Assembly: GCA_963726785.1 (NCBI GenBank)
Contig: CAVSDJ010000001.1
Span: 186,001-250,000 of the forward strand
Source: DATEKX01 sp963726785
GTDB taxonomy: Bacteria > Acidobacteriota > Blastocatellia > UBA7656
Direction of reading: 5' to 3'
Length of the DNA stretch: 64,000 bases
Position 1 is the stretch's first letter. Each line of letters opens with the position of its first letter. The notes under the pieces are model-generated. The model ran no database searches. It was not told the DNA's origin and saw only the letters and a program-made list of their open reading frames with translations. This document shows, one piece after another, positions 24,903 to 34,469 of the stretch. A program made the translations under genes and the position numbers.

Positions 24903-27461
24903 TTACTGACTTGTTATTCTTACATCATCAATTCCTGCCTCGACGAGGCTCGCCCCGGCAGCATCTGCGGCCTCTATCCGTATAGTCACAGTCTGACCCG
25001 CGAAAGCGTTCAAGCTTACGCTGGTCGAAGCCCATACACCGTCTACGTCCGCTGCTGCGCCGAGCCTCTGGAAGACCACCGTGGTCGTAGCTCCGCTGGT
25101 GATACTTACTCGAAGGAAGTCAGCGTTCGACGCATTGCTTCCGTGAGCAAGATAGAAGCTGAACGACATTGTCAAAGTGCCCGTCGAAGGCAGAGTGATG
25201 TTGGGCGAGCGGATTGATGTCACGCCGCCATCAATGTCGAAATCACCAGCCGCTGCGCCTGCGAGCCTTCCCGTCACCAGATCGTTTACACCGCTGACGG
25301 TTGTGCCGAGTTGCTTGGTTCCGCTGGAAGTCGTGGTATCAGGATTGCCGCGCTCCCACTGGCCCGTCGTCGCAGTGTCTGTGCCGTTCGCGTTGGTTAC
25401 CCACCCTAAGGCAGTCTCGAAGTTGTCGAAGAAGACGACCGTGCCGCCGCCGCCAGCGCAATCCACCGGAACATCAGTAGCGGCGTTGTGCTGAGTTCCG
25501 TTGTTGCCGGTTGCCGACGCGCCCATGCCGTGACGCGCGAACACCGTCCATATTGCGCACCGATTCGCGCCGCCGTTGACGGCCTGATCGGCTTGCAAAA
25601 TGCCATCGCGCGCATTAAGGAACGACGGGCTGCAAGGCGTGAATTTCATGCCTTCGGACACAATGCGGTCGGTTACGGCAGCGCCCAGTTGTGTGCGAAG
25701 ATCCCACAAAGTCGCGGCCCAAACTTCTCCGTCGCGGTGCACTTGAAATCCTCCGACTCCAAGATCGGCGTAAGAATCGTGGACAGGATTTGCCGGGACT
25801 GTGTAGGCTGCGCGCCGTATGCCGTTAGTCGCGTTATTGGTTACGTACTCGCCTACGCGGCCATCGTTGTAGAAAGTGATTGCCCAGTAGTCCGACCAGC
25901 CTTCGCCCATAGCGCCTGCCTGCGTGCCGCCGAGGCAGCTTGTATTGTTGGGACCGCCCACTAAGCGATTCGAAACGCCGTGACCGAATTCGTGAAACAC
26001 AACATCTCCATCTTGCGAGCTGTCGCGGTCGTCGGCCAGACTGGTCGTTCCCTGAGTGAAGAGGAATTGTTGCATGCGCGGGCGGCTGCCATCGGGCGGA
26101 GTTGCAAAGTTGGCATTGTTTGTGCCCGACCCGTCCTGAGCCTCGCCCCTGACGGAATCGTTGCCAATGCCGCCGCGACCAAAGTTATTGGTCTGGAAAT
26201 TCCCCGCCGATTCGGTGAAGCCGAGCCGATAATGGAAATCGTGCGCGATGTTGATGAAGTAAAAAAGGTTCGTCACTATCGCGGGCCTTTGCGTGCGCGG
26301 GTCAACTCCGAGCGTGAACGGGAATGTGAAATCCTGATTGGCTGCGGAGGCGTGCCCGACTGACAGCCCCGTCGTGTTGTTGTTATCAGGAGCGTTGTTA
26401 GCGTCCGTATCGAGATACGCTTCGACGTTGTTGCCGGTCGTGACGGTCGAAGTTCCCATCCATCCGGCAGCCGTGTTTATGACCGTATCGCCGACGAAAG
26501 ATTGGAGCGTGCGCGGCGCAGTAATTGGGTCTCGCGTGGTGACCGTTCCCTGTGCCACGTCTGCGTAGAGGTTGTAGCGCATCAGCAGCGCGCCTGTGTT
26601 TGCGTCAATACATATTTCGTACCACTCGCTCGAACCGGCATCAACGTAAACGTGCCATGCAAGCACGCCACGCTCGCCCACGCGCATGACGGTCAGTTCG
26701 GAGAGTATGTCTTCGTAGTTTTGGCCGAGCGGATTTTTGTATCGCGCACGGTCGCCTGTTTCCGAACGAGTTCCAATCATCTCAAACTTGCCCGGAGCTT
26801 GACGGCCTGAATACTTGAAGGCTTCGGTGATCGCCTCTGCTTCCGATAGAAGAGGAGTTGTATCAACCTTGCCGTTCGGCAGCATCATGCCTTCCATAAC
26901 TGAAAGCACTTCGCCTACGCTGCTGACGGCTACCTGAACCTGCCCCTGAAATACGCCCACGCCGTCAATCATTTGATTGTAGTGTAGGAAAGTTATGTTC
27001 TCGTCTTTGTCTTCGTTGCGGAGCTTTAGGCTGCGAACTTCGGAACTTGCCAATCCGAAAACATTCGCTCGCTCGCTTAAAAAGCGGCGGGCGATCTGAT
27101 CGGCAGACCCAAACGAGGATTGAGACAACGGCCCCGCGATATTGAAGAAAGCTTTCGGCACGCCTGCCTCGTTTACCTCGTATCGCAAACTCTCGCGCAT
27201 CTCAGGTGGAAGCTGGGCGCGGAAGGTTTCAATTACGTTAGTCCGCTCTTTCACAGCGGCGCTTTCGATTGATGCATTCGAACCGGAAAGGGTTTGAATC
27301 TTTGAAATCTCGTGGCGTATGTCATAGTTAGGTAATCCAATGATTGTGGATTGCCAGGGACTTAAGTTGTTTTTGCCTGAAGCAGCGCTTCGTGCGCTGA
27401 GGAAAGTGATTGATGGTGCAATCAAAGCAACCAGGAACAACACAAAGCAAGTTTTACGCAT
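24903..27461 (-). CDS. secreted M36 (fungalysin-type) zinc metalloprotease with C-terminal beta-sandwich
   Basis: An 852-residue exported protease. A signal peptide is seen at the N-terminus (KTCFVLFLVALIAPSITFL). Residues about 60-250 form the FTP-type propeptide. The catalytic zinc site is VVFHEFGHGVSNRL near residue 488, with GEGWSDYWA following as the third-ligand region. After the M36 domain (ending around residue 670) a beta-sandwich of about 180 residues begins at VVFFDNFET and ends EAGIDDVRITSQ, like domains that bind carbohydrate or protein. It probably degrades extracellular protein. Monocistronic, with its own terminator. Confidence 0.92.
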   Translation of the reverse strand: MRKTCFVLFLVALIAPSITFLSARSAASGKNNLSPWQSTIIGLPNYDIRHEISKIQTLSGSNASIESAAVKERTNVIETFRAQLPPEMRESLRYEVNEAGVPKAFFNIAGPLSQSSFGSADQIARRFLSERANVFGLASSEVRSLKLRNEDKDENITFLHYNQMIDGVGVFQGQVQVAVSSVGEVLSVMEGMMLPNGKVDTTPLLSEAEAITEAFKYSGRQAPGKFEMIGTRSETGDRARYKNPLGQNYEDILSELTVMRVGERGVLAWHVYVDAGSSEWYEICIDANTGALLMRYNLYADVAQGTVTTRDPITAPRTLQSFVGDTVINTAAGWMGTSTVTTGNNVEAYLDTDANNAPDNNNTTGLSVGHASAANQDFTFPFTLGVDPRTQRPAIVTNLFYFINIAHDFHYRLGFTESAGNFQTNNFGRGGIGNDSVRGEAQDGSGTNNANFATPPDGSRPRMQQFLFTQGTTSLADDRDSSQDGDVVFHEFGHGVSNRLVGGPNNTSCLGGTQAGAMGEGWSDYWAITFYNDGRVGEYVTNNATNGIRRAAYTVPANPVHDSYADLGVGGFQVHRDGEVWAATLWDLRTQLGAAVTDRIVSEGMKFTPCSPSFLNARDGILQADQAVNGGANRCAIWTVFARHGMGASATGNNGTQHNAATDVPVDCAGGGGTVVFFDNFETALGWVTNANGTDTATTGQWERGNPDTTTSSGTKQLGTTVSGVNDLVTGRLAGAAAGDFDIDGGVTSIRSPNITLPSTGTLTMSFSFYLAHGSNASNADFLRVSITSGATTTVVFQRLGAAADVDGVWASTSVSLNAFAGQTVTIRIEAADAAGASLVEAGIDDVRITSQ

Positions 27462-27905
27462 ACTGTTTTTCTCCTTTTCTGAAGTGGCAGGATAGACAAC
27501 AGATCGGTCGCATTTTTCTTGTAAGGCTGGCCCGCCTCACTTTTGTTATTTAAGTTTGTGCAAAACCTCTCACGTGGGAAGGGAAGCGTGAGTGCTTACA
27601 CCGGCACCTCTTGCAGTGGATGAATTACACTCTCAATAAAATGAGCATCGAGTGAATACGGGACGCGCGATGCTCACCGGTATCTTTTACAATCTTGCGT
27701 TCGTTTTTCGTAGGAAGAAAATCGCGGGTTGTTGTGACTCCCCTCTTCCGCTATGCGACTGACGACGGAGCGATTTATAACACAATGAAAACGATTAGCT
27801 CAAGCATTTTATTATCAAAGGCGATGGAAGAAACTTGCTCCTCCCGTCGTCTAACCCTGCGAAGTGAGTTAAAGAGGTGTAGGCTTAAAAGGACGGAGGA
27901 TGAAC
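27462..27905. other. divergent intergenic region between protease and VCBS genes
   Basis: About 440 bases holding both promoters. A 126-codon frame inside it (27695-28075) overlaps the VCBS gene and has no homology signal, so I treat it as a shadow. A purine-rich GGACGGAGG ribosome site sits at its right end. No repeat recognised. Confidence 0.4.
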
Positions 27906-29115
27906 ATGAAGACATTGGCTCTGACTATATGCATAATTTTCGCTTTCGCGCTTGGGTGCGAAAGAGCCGAAGGACAAAATGGGCACTCGCTCAAGCAGCC
28001 TGCTTTCAAACAGGCAACAGGTTCGCCTATTGCAGTTGGCCCGATGGCTGGCGAGCCTGCCGTTGGCGATTGTAATAATGATGGCAACCCGGACATAGTT
28101 CTAGCCTGCGGAACCTGCTGCGGCTCGCAGCCTAGCCCTTTGAGTGGTCACGTCATGATATTGCTCGGCGACGGGCGAGGCGGATTCACCCGCGCTAAAG
28201 GCTCTCCCATCGCCGTCGCGCCATCTGCGCGCAAGGTTGCGCTCGGAGATATGAATAAAGACGGACGGCTTGACATTCTCGTAGCCCTGCACGACAGCTA
28301 CGAAGTGACGTTTCTACTCGGCGACGGGCAAGGCGGCTTTGCGCCTGCGCCTACGTCTCCGGTGCTGGCAGGAAACGGCCCGCGCTCGCACACGCATGAT
28401 ATAGCAGTTGCCGATGTGAACACCGACGGCAATCCCGACGTGATGACGACCAATGCAAACGACAACACCATCTCTGTTTTGCTGGGCGACGGCAAAGGCG
28501 GATTCACTCAAGCTGCTGGCTCGCCCGTTCGCGCGGGACGGCATCCTTACGATGTAGTCACGTTTAACGATGTGAACGGCGATGGCAAACTCGATCTCAT
28601 AACGCCGAACCTTCAAGGCAATGCCGTCATGGTGATGATGGGCGACGGGCAAAGGCGGATTCGCTTCTTCGAGCGGATCGCCGTTTGCGCTCGGCCCTCG
28701 CCCCGGCTATGTTGCCATCGCAGACCTCAACGATGACCGCAAACTCGACATAGTCGCAACACACGATGACGACCCGCTCGTGGCAGTTCTGTTGGGCGAC
28801 GGCGCGGGAGGGTTTACGCCCGCCTCAAGTTCGATGATTCAAACATCGAGTCCTGTGTGGGGAACCGGGATTGATGATGTGAACGGCGACGGTAAGAAAG
28901 ACCTGGTGATGGGCAGTTCCGTAGGCCACAGCGTTGTCATTTTATTGGGCGACGGCAGAGGCGGATTTGCGCCCGCTTCGTGCTCGCCTCTTCCAGCCGG
29001 AAAGCTGACGAATTATGTTGCGCTTGCCGATTTCAACAAAGATGGAAAACCCGACATCGTGGCAAGCAACTATGCGAGCGGCGATGTTAGTGTTTTTTTG
29101 AACACTACGAAGTGA
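27906..29115 (+). CDS. VCBS/FG-GAP repeat lipoprotein, frame broken near 28648
   Basis: An exported beta-propeller-type protein of about 400 residues. Start MKTLALTICIIFAFALGC gives a lipoprotein signal with the lipid-bearing Cys in ALGC; GGAGG precedes this ATG by 6 bases, better than the ATG at 27900. At least six repeats of about 55-60 residues carry D-x-N-x-D-G-x-x-D calcium-type loops and the phrase LLGDGxGGF. The frame is lost at GGCGACGGGC (28641-28650), where one extra G in GGG explains the shift; the second frame resumes GGFASSSGSPFALG and ends in SVFLNTTK. A sequencing error or recent inactivation. Role likely surface binding. Confidence 0.82.
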
Positions 29116-29526
29116 GCCATACAGCAGCGGCCATTAAGTCGTCCGATTTTGTATTCGGATTAACCGCAGAGGACGCGAGGGAGCGCAGAGAAATAAATCT
29201 TCTCTGCGCTCCCTCCGCGTCCTCTGCGGTTAAACAGGTTTTATATTTCAATGCTTCTCGAATGCGTTCGATGCTCGCGTTATGGACGCGAATCACTTTG
29301 TCTCTGGATGAATCTCCTGTAACGATCTCGATTGATGAGAGGCTGACTCCGACAGTCTTTGCGAGGAAGCGGCGGCATTCTTCATTAGCTTTGCCGTTAA
29401 CGGGCGGCGCATTGATTCGCAGCTTGATCGAGTGCCGTGCTCGCCTGCAATTTCAGTACGCGAGGCGCGAGGCTGAACACGCACTTTGAAGCTGACCGCG
29501 CCATCTTTTTCAATCAACTCAATCAC
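29105..29526 (-). CDS. DUF167/YggU-family protein, frameshifted near 29431, with repeat-derived tail
   Basis: The N-terminal frame (MIELIEKDGAVSFKVRVQPRASRTEIAGEHGT) is the start of the DUF167/YggU family. It then loses phase: a frame shifted by one base continues SIKLRINAPPVNGKAN, the family's central motif, and ends ..DKVIRVHNASIERIREAL. A one-base deletion around 29431-29432 explains this. The true C-terminus should be near 29230; the open frame runs on through the long inverted repeat at 29161-29232 to a stop at 29105. Function of the family is unknown. Confidence 0.72.
29161..29232. repeat. long inverted repeat (32-33 base arms)
   Basis: The arm at 29161-29192 (begins TAACCGCAGAGGACGCG) is the reverse complement of 29200-29232 with one bulged base, leaving a 7-base AT loop. 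This would form a very stable hairpin. The CCGCAGAGGACGC core resembles a dispersed intergenic repeat seen in several bacterial phyla. It lies between the VCBS gene stop and the DUF167 gene and may end transcription from both sides. Confidence 0.8.
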
Positions 29527-29532
29527 AACAAC

Positions 29533-30051
29533 TCATCTGCCTATCCCGGCCACTATGCCTGCCAGGATAGGTGTGATGAACTGAATTATGAACATCACAA
29601 TGATCGGTGAAAAATCCATCATCCCGAAAATAAAGAAGCGTCGCAGCGGCTTGATGAGCGGTTCGGTTATGACAAACAAAAAGTGGAAAAATTTGTTGCT
29701 GTATCCAACTCCGAAGAATGGCAAAAAGAATCGCAGGAATATGGCTATCACGTAAAGCACGCCGAGCAGGTTTATCAATTCGCCCATCATTACCCACGAC
29801 GTGGCAGACCCGTTTGCTATGTTCTTTCCAATAGCGTCCAACACAAGAGCAAGTTGCCCGATCAAGCCCGAGATAGATAACCCAAGAACCAGAATCAGCA
29901 CGCCGGTCAGCAACGGTATCAGGTCATAACGCGTTATTTGATTGCTGAACTGATAACGGAACGGGCGCACCAGCGGCTCAGTCAATCGCGTCAGGTGATA
30001 CGGTATGCGCCCAAAAGGATTGACCCCCATCCACGTCAGTATCACTCGCAA
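29533..30051 (-). CDS. yggT: YggT-family membrane protein (two YggT units), N-terminus uncertain
   Basis: A membrane protein with the YggT phrase VILTWMGVNPFGRIPYHLTRLTEPLVRPFR, three hydrophobic spans (about 44-70, 92-110, 145-168) and a second similar unit (IFLRFFLPFFGVGYSNKFFHFLFVITEPLIKPLRRFF). The only start in this frame is TTG at 30051, yet the bases before it read as another membrane segment (TVVYYATIGFAALFFLR) up to about 30120 with no start codon. So the real gene is longer, and either uses an unusual start or is cut by another one-base error near 30100. Family members are linked to osmotic stress and envelope or division functions. Confidence 0.72.
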   Translation of the reverse strand: MRVILTWMGVNPFGRIPYHLTRLTEPLVRPFRYQFSNQITRYDLIPLLTGVLILVLGLSISGLIGQLALVLDAIGKNIANGSATSWVMMGELINLLGVLYVIAIFLRFFLPFFGVGYSNKFFHFLFVITEPLIKPLRRFFIFGMMDFSPIIVMFIIQFITPILAGIVAGIGR

Positions 30052-30211
30052 AAAGAAGAGCGCGGCAAAGCCAATCGTCGCATAGTAAACGACAGTTCGA
30101 TAATATAATGAGAGCTTGCACTATCAAGTTCAATATCAGATACCTCAGTCATTAGTGGTCAATGACGGATTGTTATGCGTTCTTCGCTGGCTATCGACCA
30201 TTGACCGCCGA

Positions 30212-30913
30212 TCACTTCTTTTCCCGCTTGCCGAAGATGGCCGTGCCGACGCGCACCATCGTCGCGCCTTCTTCTATAGCCGCTTCAAAGTCATGGCTCA
30301 TGCCCATAGACAACTCCGTCAACCTGTGCCGTGTCGGGCGGCTGCGATTCAACTCGTCAAGTATCTCGCGCAAACGGCGAAAGTATGGTCGAGTCTGTTC
30401 CGACGAATCAAAGAACGGCGGCATCGTCATCAGCCCTTTGAAGTCAAGATGTCGTGCCGCATCCAATGTTTCCACGATGCCAGCCAGTTCCGTTTCATCA
30501 GCGCCCGTCTTTGTCGGCTCGCGGGCGAGATCAACCTGTGCGAGCACCGTAATTCTTCGACCTTCTTCGCCTGCTATTCGGTCGAGTCGTTCGGCAAGCT
30601 CGCGGCTATCAATCGTATGAATCACGTCGAAGGCGCGGACTGCAAACCGCGCTTTGTTTGATTGCAGATGGCCTATCAGATGCCATCTGAGCTGTTCACC
30701 TTTTACCGTCTCGACTTTGCTTGCGGCTTCCTGAACGCGATTCTCACCCAAATCGAGCGCGCCTGCATCTACCGCTCGCTGAACTGTTGATGAATCGAAT
30801 GTTTTGGAGACGGCGATGAGGGTGATCTCTTCAGATCTTCTACCTGCGCGTTCGGCTGCCAGCGCTATCAGCTCTCGAACTTGCGCGAGCCGGTCTCGTA
30901 TGTCTTCGGCCAT
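30212..30913 (-). CDS. yggS: YggS-type pyridoxal-phosphate homeostasis protein
   Basis: A 233-residue PLP-binding protein of the alanine-racemase-fold family. PLP Lys is in LIAVSKTFDSSTV (about residue 36); LGENRVQE, WHLIGHLQSNKAR and the phosphate-binding LSMGMSHDFEAAIEEGATMVRVGTAIFG are all intact. It binds and balances free PLP. YggS followed by YggT on the same strand is a widespread pair. Confidence 0.94.
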   Translation of the reverse strand: MAEDIRDRLAQVRELIALAAERAGRRSEEITLIAVSKTFDSSTVQRAVDAGALDLGENRVQEAASKVETVKGEQLRWHLIGHLQSNKARFAVRAFDVIHTIDSRELAERLDRIAGEEGRRITVLAQVDLAREPTKTGADETELAGIVETLDAARHLDFKGLMTMPPFFDSSEQTRPYFRRLREILDELNRSRPTRHRLTELSMGMSHDFEAAIEEGATMVRVGTAIFGKREKK

Positions 30914-30944
30914 TACGGAGAAATTTTATCAGCGGCGCGCCACG

Positions 30945-30975
30945 AAGGCAAAAGGCAAAAGGTAAAAGGTAAAAG
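30945..30975. repeat. heptanucleotide repeat tract (AAAAGGC/T)
   Basis: Four tandem copies of a 7-base unit AAAAGGC/AAAAGGT just upstream of yggS. The same family, on the opposite strand, occurs at 31246-31277 and 32511-32544. They resemble the short tandem heptamers known from cyanobacteria and other phyla. Confidence 0.75.
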
Positions 30976-31045
30976 TTGAGAGAAGCAAAGATTGGATGAC
31001 CGACTCCCTTTTTGCTCCTTGCGCTGCTGTGTAAGGAGTAAAGCC

Positions 31046-31138
31046 ATGCAAAAAATCAGCCCGTTCCTGTGATTCGATAACCAGGCCGAAGAGGCTGTGA
31101 ATTTTCATACCTCCATTTTTAAAAATTCGAAGAAATGA
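31046..31138 (+). pseudogene. remnant of a VOC-superfamily PhnB/glyoxalase-like gene
   Basis: From an ATG at 31046 with AAGGAG upstream, the frame reads MQKISPFL, stop (TGA at 31070), then FDNQAEEAVNFHTSIFKNSKK and a stop at 31136. This is the N-terminus of the PhnB/3-demethylubiquinone-methyltransferase-like VOC family, in which a Trp would stand at the TGA. Nothing of the remaining 100 or so residues follows. It is a decayed gene fragment between yggS and hyuB. Confidence 0.75.
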
Positions 31139-31241
31139 AAAAGCCTGACATTGAAACTCTAAAGCGAGCATATGAGGAAGGATAAAGCAGCGCGGGTTGA
31201 TTCATAGTCCTGCATAAATTTTGTAATACTCGATTATAGGT

Positions 31242-32865
31242 TTACTTTTGCATTTTGCCCTTTGCCTTTTGCCTTCCAAAGCCGCCGCCGCCGGGCGATT
31301 CTATGCGAATGCGGTCGCCAGCTCGCGCGCTGATTGAATCTTTTCCAGCTAAGACCTGCTCGCCATCTCTGGTTATCAAGAGCGTCCGGCCAGCGGCTCC
31401 GGGCTCGCCGCCATCGAGTCCGTAAGGGCGGGTCTTGCGCCGGTCGGAGAGTATGGTCACGCGAGCATCGGTCAACAATTCAATCTCGCGCACAACACCG
31501 TTGCCGCCTCGAAACTGGCCACTGCCGCCGCTTTCAGGGCGAATCGCATATCTGCGCACTCGCATCGGATAAGCGTATTCCATCGCTTCGGCGGGCGTGT
31601 TGAGCGAGTTCGTCATGTGCGTATGAATCGCATCAATTCCATCAAGTCTTGCTCGCGCGCCCATCCCGCCCGCGACCGTTTCGTAATAAGCGAACTGCCG
31701 GTTTGTGCGAATGTCAATTCCGCCGATAGTCAGATTGTTCATAGTGCCCTGGCTTGCTGCGGGAACGCTGCGCGCCGCCCGCGAAAGCGCCAGCAGAAGA
31801 GTGTCAACGATTCGCTGAGATGTTTCGACGTTGCCACCCGCAACGGGCGCGGGCGGCAGAGCATTAACGACTGTTCCTGCCGGTGCAATGACACTGATTG
31901 GTTCAAGTATCCCCCAGCTTGCGGGGACGCTTCCCGGTATCAGGCAGCGAAAGACGTAATAGACAGCCGAAACCGTTATGGCTTCGACTGCATTGACGGG
32001 GCCGCGAACCTGCGGCGCGCTGCCTGTGAAATCAACGGTCGCGCGGTCGCCGTTGATCTTTATGCGAACCGCTATGCGCACGGGTTCATCCGAATAGCCG
32101 TCGTCGTCGAGATAATCTTCCGCTTCATATGAGCCGTCAGGCAATTCGACGAATCACACGACGCATCATCTCCGCCGTGTAGTTTATGAGATGCGAAGCG
32201 TAGAGGTCAGCTTCTTTGAAACCGTATCGCTCGACTATCTCGATCAGTCGTGTTTGGCCGGTGGCAATCGCGCCGAGTTGAGCCGTGAGATCGCCTTCGC
32301 GCTCTTCGGGAAGTCGAACGTTGGCGGAAATCAATCGCATAACATCTTCGTTGACCCGGCCCTCGATCATCAATCGCACGGGCGGAATTCTCAAACCCTC
32401 TTGATAGATTTCATCCGCGCGCCCCATCGAGCCTGGCGTCGCGCCGCCTATATCCGCGTGATGCGCGCGATTAGCCACATAAAAAAGCGGACGATTCTGC
32501 AACTTCCGATTTTTGCTTTTCGCCTTCTGCCTTCTGCCTTCTGCGTACACTGCCGCCACCATCGTCACATCAGGCAGATGAGTGCCGCCTGCGTAAGGGT
32601 CGTTGAGAACAACGATGTCGCCCGGCCCAAGCTCGACCGTTTCAAGCGCCGCGCGAACCGACATCGGCATCGAGCCGAGATGCACAGGCATATGATCGCC
32701 CTGAGCGATTAATACGCCGTCGCGATTGAAGACAGCGCACGAGTAATCGCGCCGCTCTTTGATGTTCGGAGAGAAAGCCGACCGCCGCAAACTCACGCCC
32801 ATCTCTTCGGCGACGGATGAATAAAGCGATTTGAATATCTCAAGTTTGACCGGGTCTGCTTTCAT
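31242..32865 (-). CDS. hyuB: hydantoinase B/oxoprolinase-family protein (HyuB), frameshifted near 32145
   Basis: Two frames together make one HyuB of about 540 residues, the large subunit of ATP-dependent hydantoinase/oxoprolinase-type enzymes. The N-terminal frame has EIFKSLYSSVAEEMGVSLRRSA, DYSCAVFNRDG, QGDHMPVHLGSMP and LNDPYAGGTHLPDVT; it ends MRRVIRRIA. The second starts LPDGSYEAEDYLDDDG and ends SPGGGGFGRQ. They overlap by 8 bases out of phase, so a one-base indel near 32140-32150 is likely. An in-frame insert RRQKAKSKNRK after VYAEG comes from a heptamer repeat. The ATG at 32865 overlaps the Uma2 stop (ATGA). No hyuA partner is in the window. Confidence 0.82.
31246..31277. repeat. heptanucleotide repeat tract overlapping the hyuB 3' end
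   Basis: TTTTGCATTTTGCCC followed by TTTGCCTTTTGCCTTCC: 7-base units related to those at 30945. The tract encodes the last residues of HyuB (RQKAKGKMQK on the minus strand), so it has supplied a basic tail and the stop. Confidence 0.7.
32511..32544. repeat. heptanucleotide repeat inserted inside hyuB coding sequence
   Basis: A tract with CCTTCTGCCTTCTGC units lies in frame within hyuB and adds about 11 basic residues (RRQKAKSKNRK) where HyuB proteins usually have a short surface loop. Same repeat family as 30945 and 31246. Confidence 0.72.
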
Positions 32866-33524
32866 CTGTGTATTTCTGTTCGCACCCATTGGCGGAATGA
32901 CGCGAGAGCGGCAGATTGTCCTTCGGTTTTGCTCTGTTCGATGAAATCAGTCAACGCTTGTGCCGTCAGACAGGCGAAAGCGAGACTTCGGGCGGCTTCG
33001 ATGTAGGTTTGATTGACGAGATGATAAATCTGCGCCTGCTCTCCATCATAGCGCCATATTTCAGGCACGCCGAACGCGGCATAGATCGGGAACTTGCCGA
33101 GCGATTCGCTTGTTATATCAATTTCGACTACGACATCCGGCGGCGGGTCAATTCTCAGATCAATATGTCGCTTGCCAATTATGGATGAGGCATTCTGAAT
33201 ATAAAAACTACAATCCGGCTCAGCGCCTTTTAGGAATTGCTTCTGTTTATAAGTTGCCGAACCTCGTGTTTCCAGTTTTATCCCTAGTTCTTTGGATAAA
33301 TCGCGGACCATACTGTAAATGAAATCTTTATACTCTTCGTGCTCAGTTGTTGGACTCATAATCTCCACTCTTCCTTCGTCATAGCTGACGCGCATGCCTG
33401 GGTGTTCATCCATTTCTTCAAGCAGTTGCTCATACTCGTTCCAAGTGATGTGTTCAAGCCGCAGCATTGCGCCTTCTGGGAGATGCCCTATCGCTTCAAG
33501 ATAATCTGCTGTGTGCGTACTCAT
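32862..33524 (-). CDS. Uma2-family (DUF820) PD-(D/E)XK nuclease-like protein
   Basis: A 220-residue Uma2/DUF820 protein. Seen: ITWNEYEQLLEEM, MRVSYDEGRVEIMSPTTEHE, the nuclease-fold core AEPDCSFYIQN and PPPDVVVEIDITSES (D and E-x-D of the PD-(D/E)XK site), then KFPIYAAFGVPEIWRYDG. These are very abundant in cyanobacteria, acidobacteria and chloroflexi; the biological role is unclear. Its stop overlaps the hyuB ATG by four bases, although no functional link is evident. Confidence 0.88.
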   Translation of the reverse strand: MSTHTADYLEAIGHLPEGAMLRLEHITWNEYEQLLEEMDEHPGMRVSYDEGRVEIMSPTTEHEEYKDFIYSMVRDLSKELGIKLETRGSATYKQKQFLKGAEPDCSFYIQNASSIIGKRHIDLRIDPPPDVVVEIDITSESLGKFPIYAAFGVPEIWRYDGEQAQIYHLVNQTYIEAARSLAFACLTAQALTDFIEQSKTEGQSAALASFRQWVRTEIHR

Positions 33525-33610
33525 ATTGATTCCTTTGCGCTTTTCTTGCTGGCCGAATTATAACTCAATCTGCTTGACGAAATCATATGTGTTGAACGCA
33601 AACTTGAATC

Positions 33611-34468
33611 ATGAAGACGACTACTCCGGTTGTAGGCGTGCACACTTCGATAGCTGGAGGTTTGGCAAACGCGGTTCATTCGGCTGTGGCGAAAGGCTGC
33701 GATTGTTTTCAAATCTTCGCGCGAAACCCGAGAGGCTGGCTCCAGCGAGAGCTTTCGCGCGATGAAGTACGCCAGTTTCGAGAAACGCGCGAACGGGCCG
33801 CACTCTGGCCTTTTGCGATTCATTCGGTCTATTTAATTAACCTCGCCGCGCAAGACCCTGTCGTGCTCGAACGCTCGCGCGCCGCGTTCCGCCAGGAACT
33901 TGAGCGCGGCATCGAGTTAGGCGCAGATTATCTGGTCGTCCATCCCGGCAATCCCAAGACAGCGCCTGCCGAAGTCGGAATAGCAACGGCGGTCGAGTCC
34001 ATACGCGAAGCCTCGCGAGGCTTGAACATGAATGGACTGACAATATTGATTGAGAACACGGCGGGGCAAGGCTCTTCGATAGGCTGTGACTTCGAGCAGG
34101 TCGCAGACATATTGGCAGCGCTCGATGATCTGCCGATAGGCGTGTGCTTAGACACGGCGCACACATTTGCGTCAGGCTATGATATTTCGACCGAGGCAGG
34201 ATTTAAGAAAACGATTCGCGCGATCAATCGCTCATTCGGGTTTGATCGAATCAAGCTGATTCATTGCAATGATTCAAAAGCGCCACTTGGTTCGCGCGTT
34301 GATCGTCACGAACACATTGGGCTTGGCCACATCGGAGCGAGCGCGTTTCGTCGTCTGATGGCAAACTTGAAGTTTCGTCGCGTACCTTTTATCTTAGAAA
34401 CTCCAGTTAATTCGGTGCGCGACGACACGGGGAATATCAACAGCCTGCGCGAACTTAGCGAGTTGTGA
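33611..34468 (+). CDS. nfo: deoxyribonuclease IV (AP endonuclease, Nfo family)
   Basis: A 285-residue TIM-barrel AP endonuclease of the Nfo/EndoIV family that nicks DNA at abasic sites. Seen: GVHTSIAGGLANAVHSAVAKG, FQIFARNPRGW, the zinc-ligand segments YLVVHPGN, ILIENTAGQG, GVCLDTAHTFASGYD, LIHCNDSKAPLGSRVDRHEHIGLGHIG and FILETP. All metal-binding His, Asp and Glu segments are present, so it should be active. It ends one base before the RlaP-like gene start. Confidence 0.94.
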   Translation: MKTTTPVVGVHTSIAGGLANAVHSAVAKGCDCFQIFARNPRGWLQRELSRDEVRQFRETRERAALWPFAIHSVYLINLAAQDPVVLERSRAAFRQELERGIELGADYLVVHPGNPKTAPAEVGIATAVESIREASRGLNMNGLTILIENTAGQGSSIGCDFEQVADILAALDDLPIGVCLDTAHTFASGYDISTEAGFKKTIRAINRSFGFDRIKLIHCNDSKAPLGSRVDRHEHIGLGHIGASAFRRLMANLKFRRVPFILETPVNSVRDDTGNINSLRELSEL

Positions 34469-34469
34469 A

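Noticed and set aside
30929..31171. 80-codon minus-strand ORF upstream of yggS
   Set aside because: It is antisense to the decayed VOC gene and partly heptamer repeat; no coding signal.
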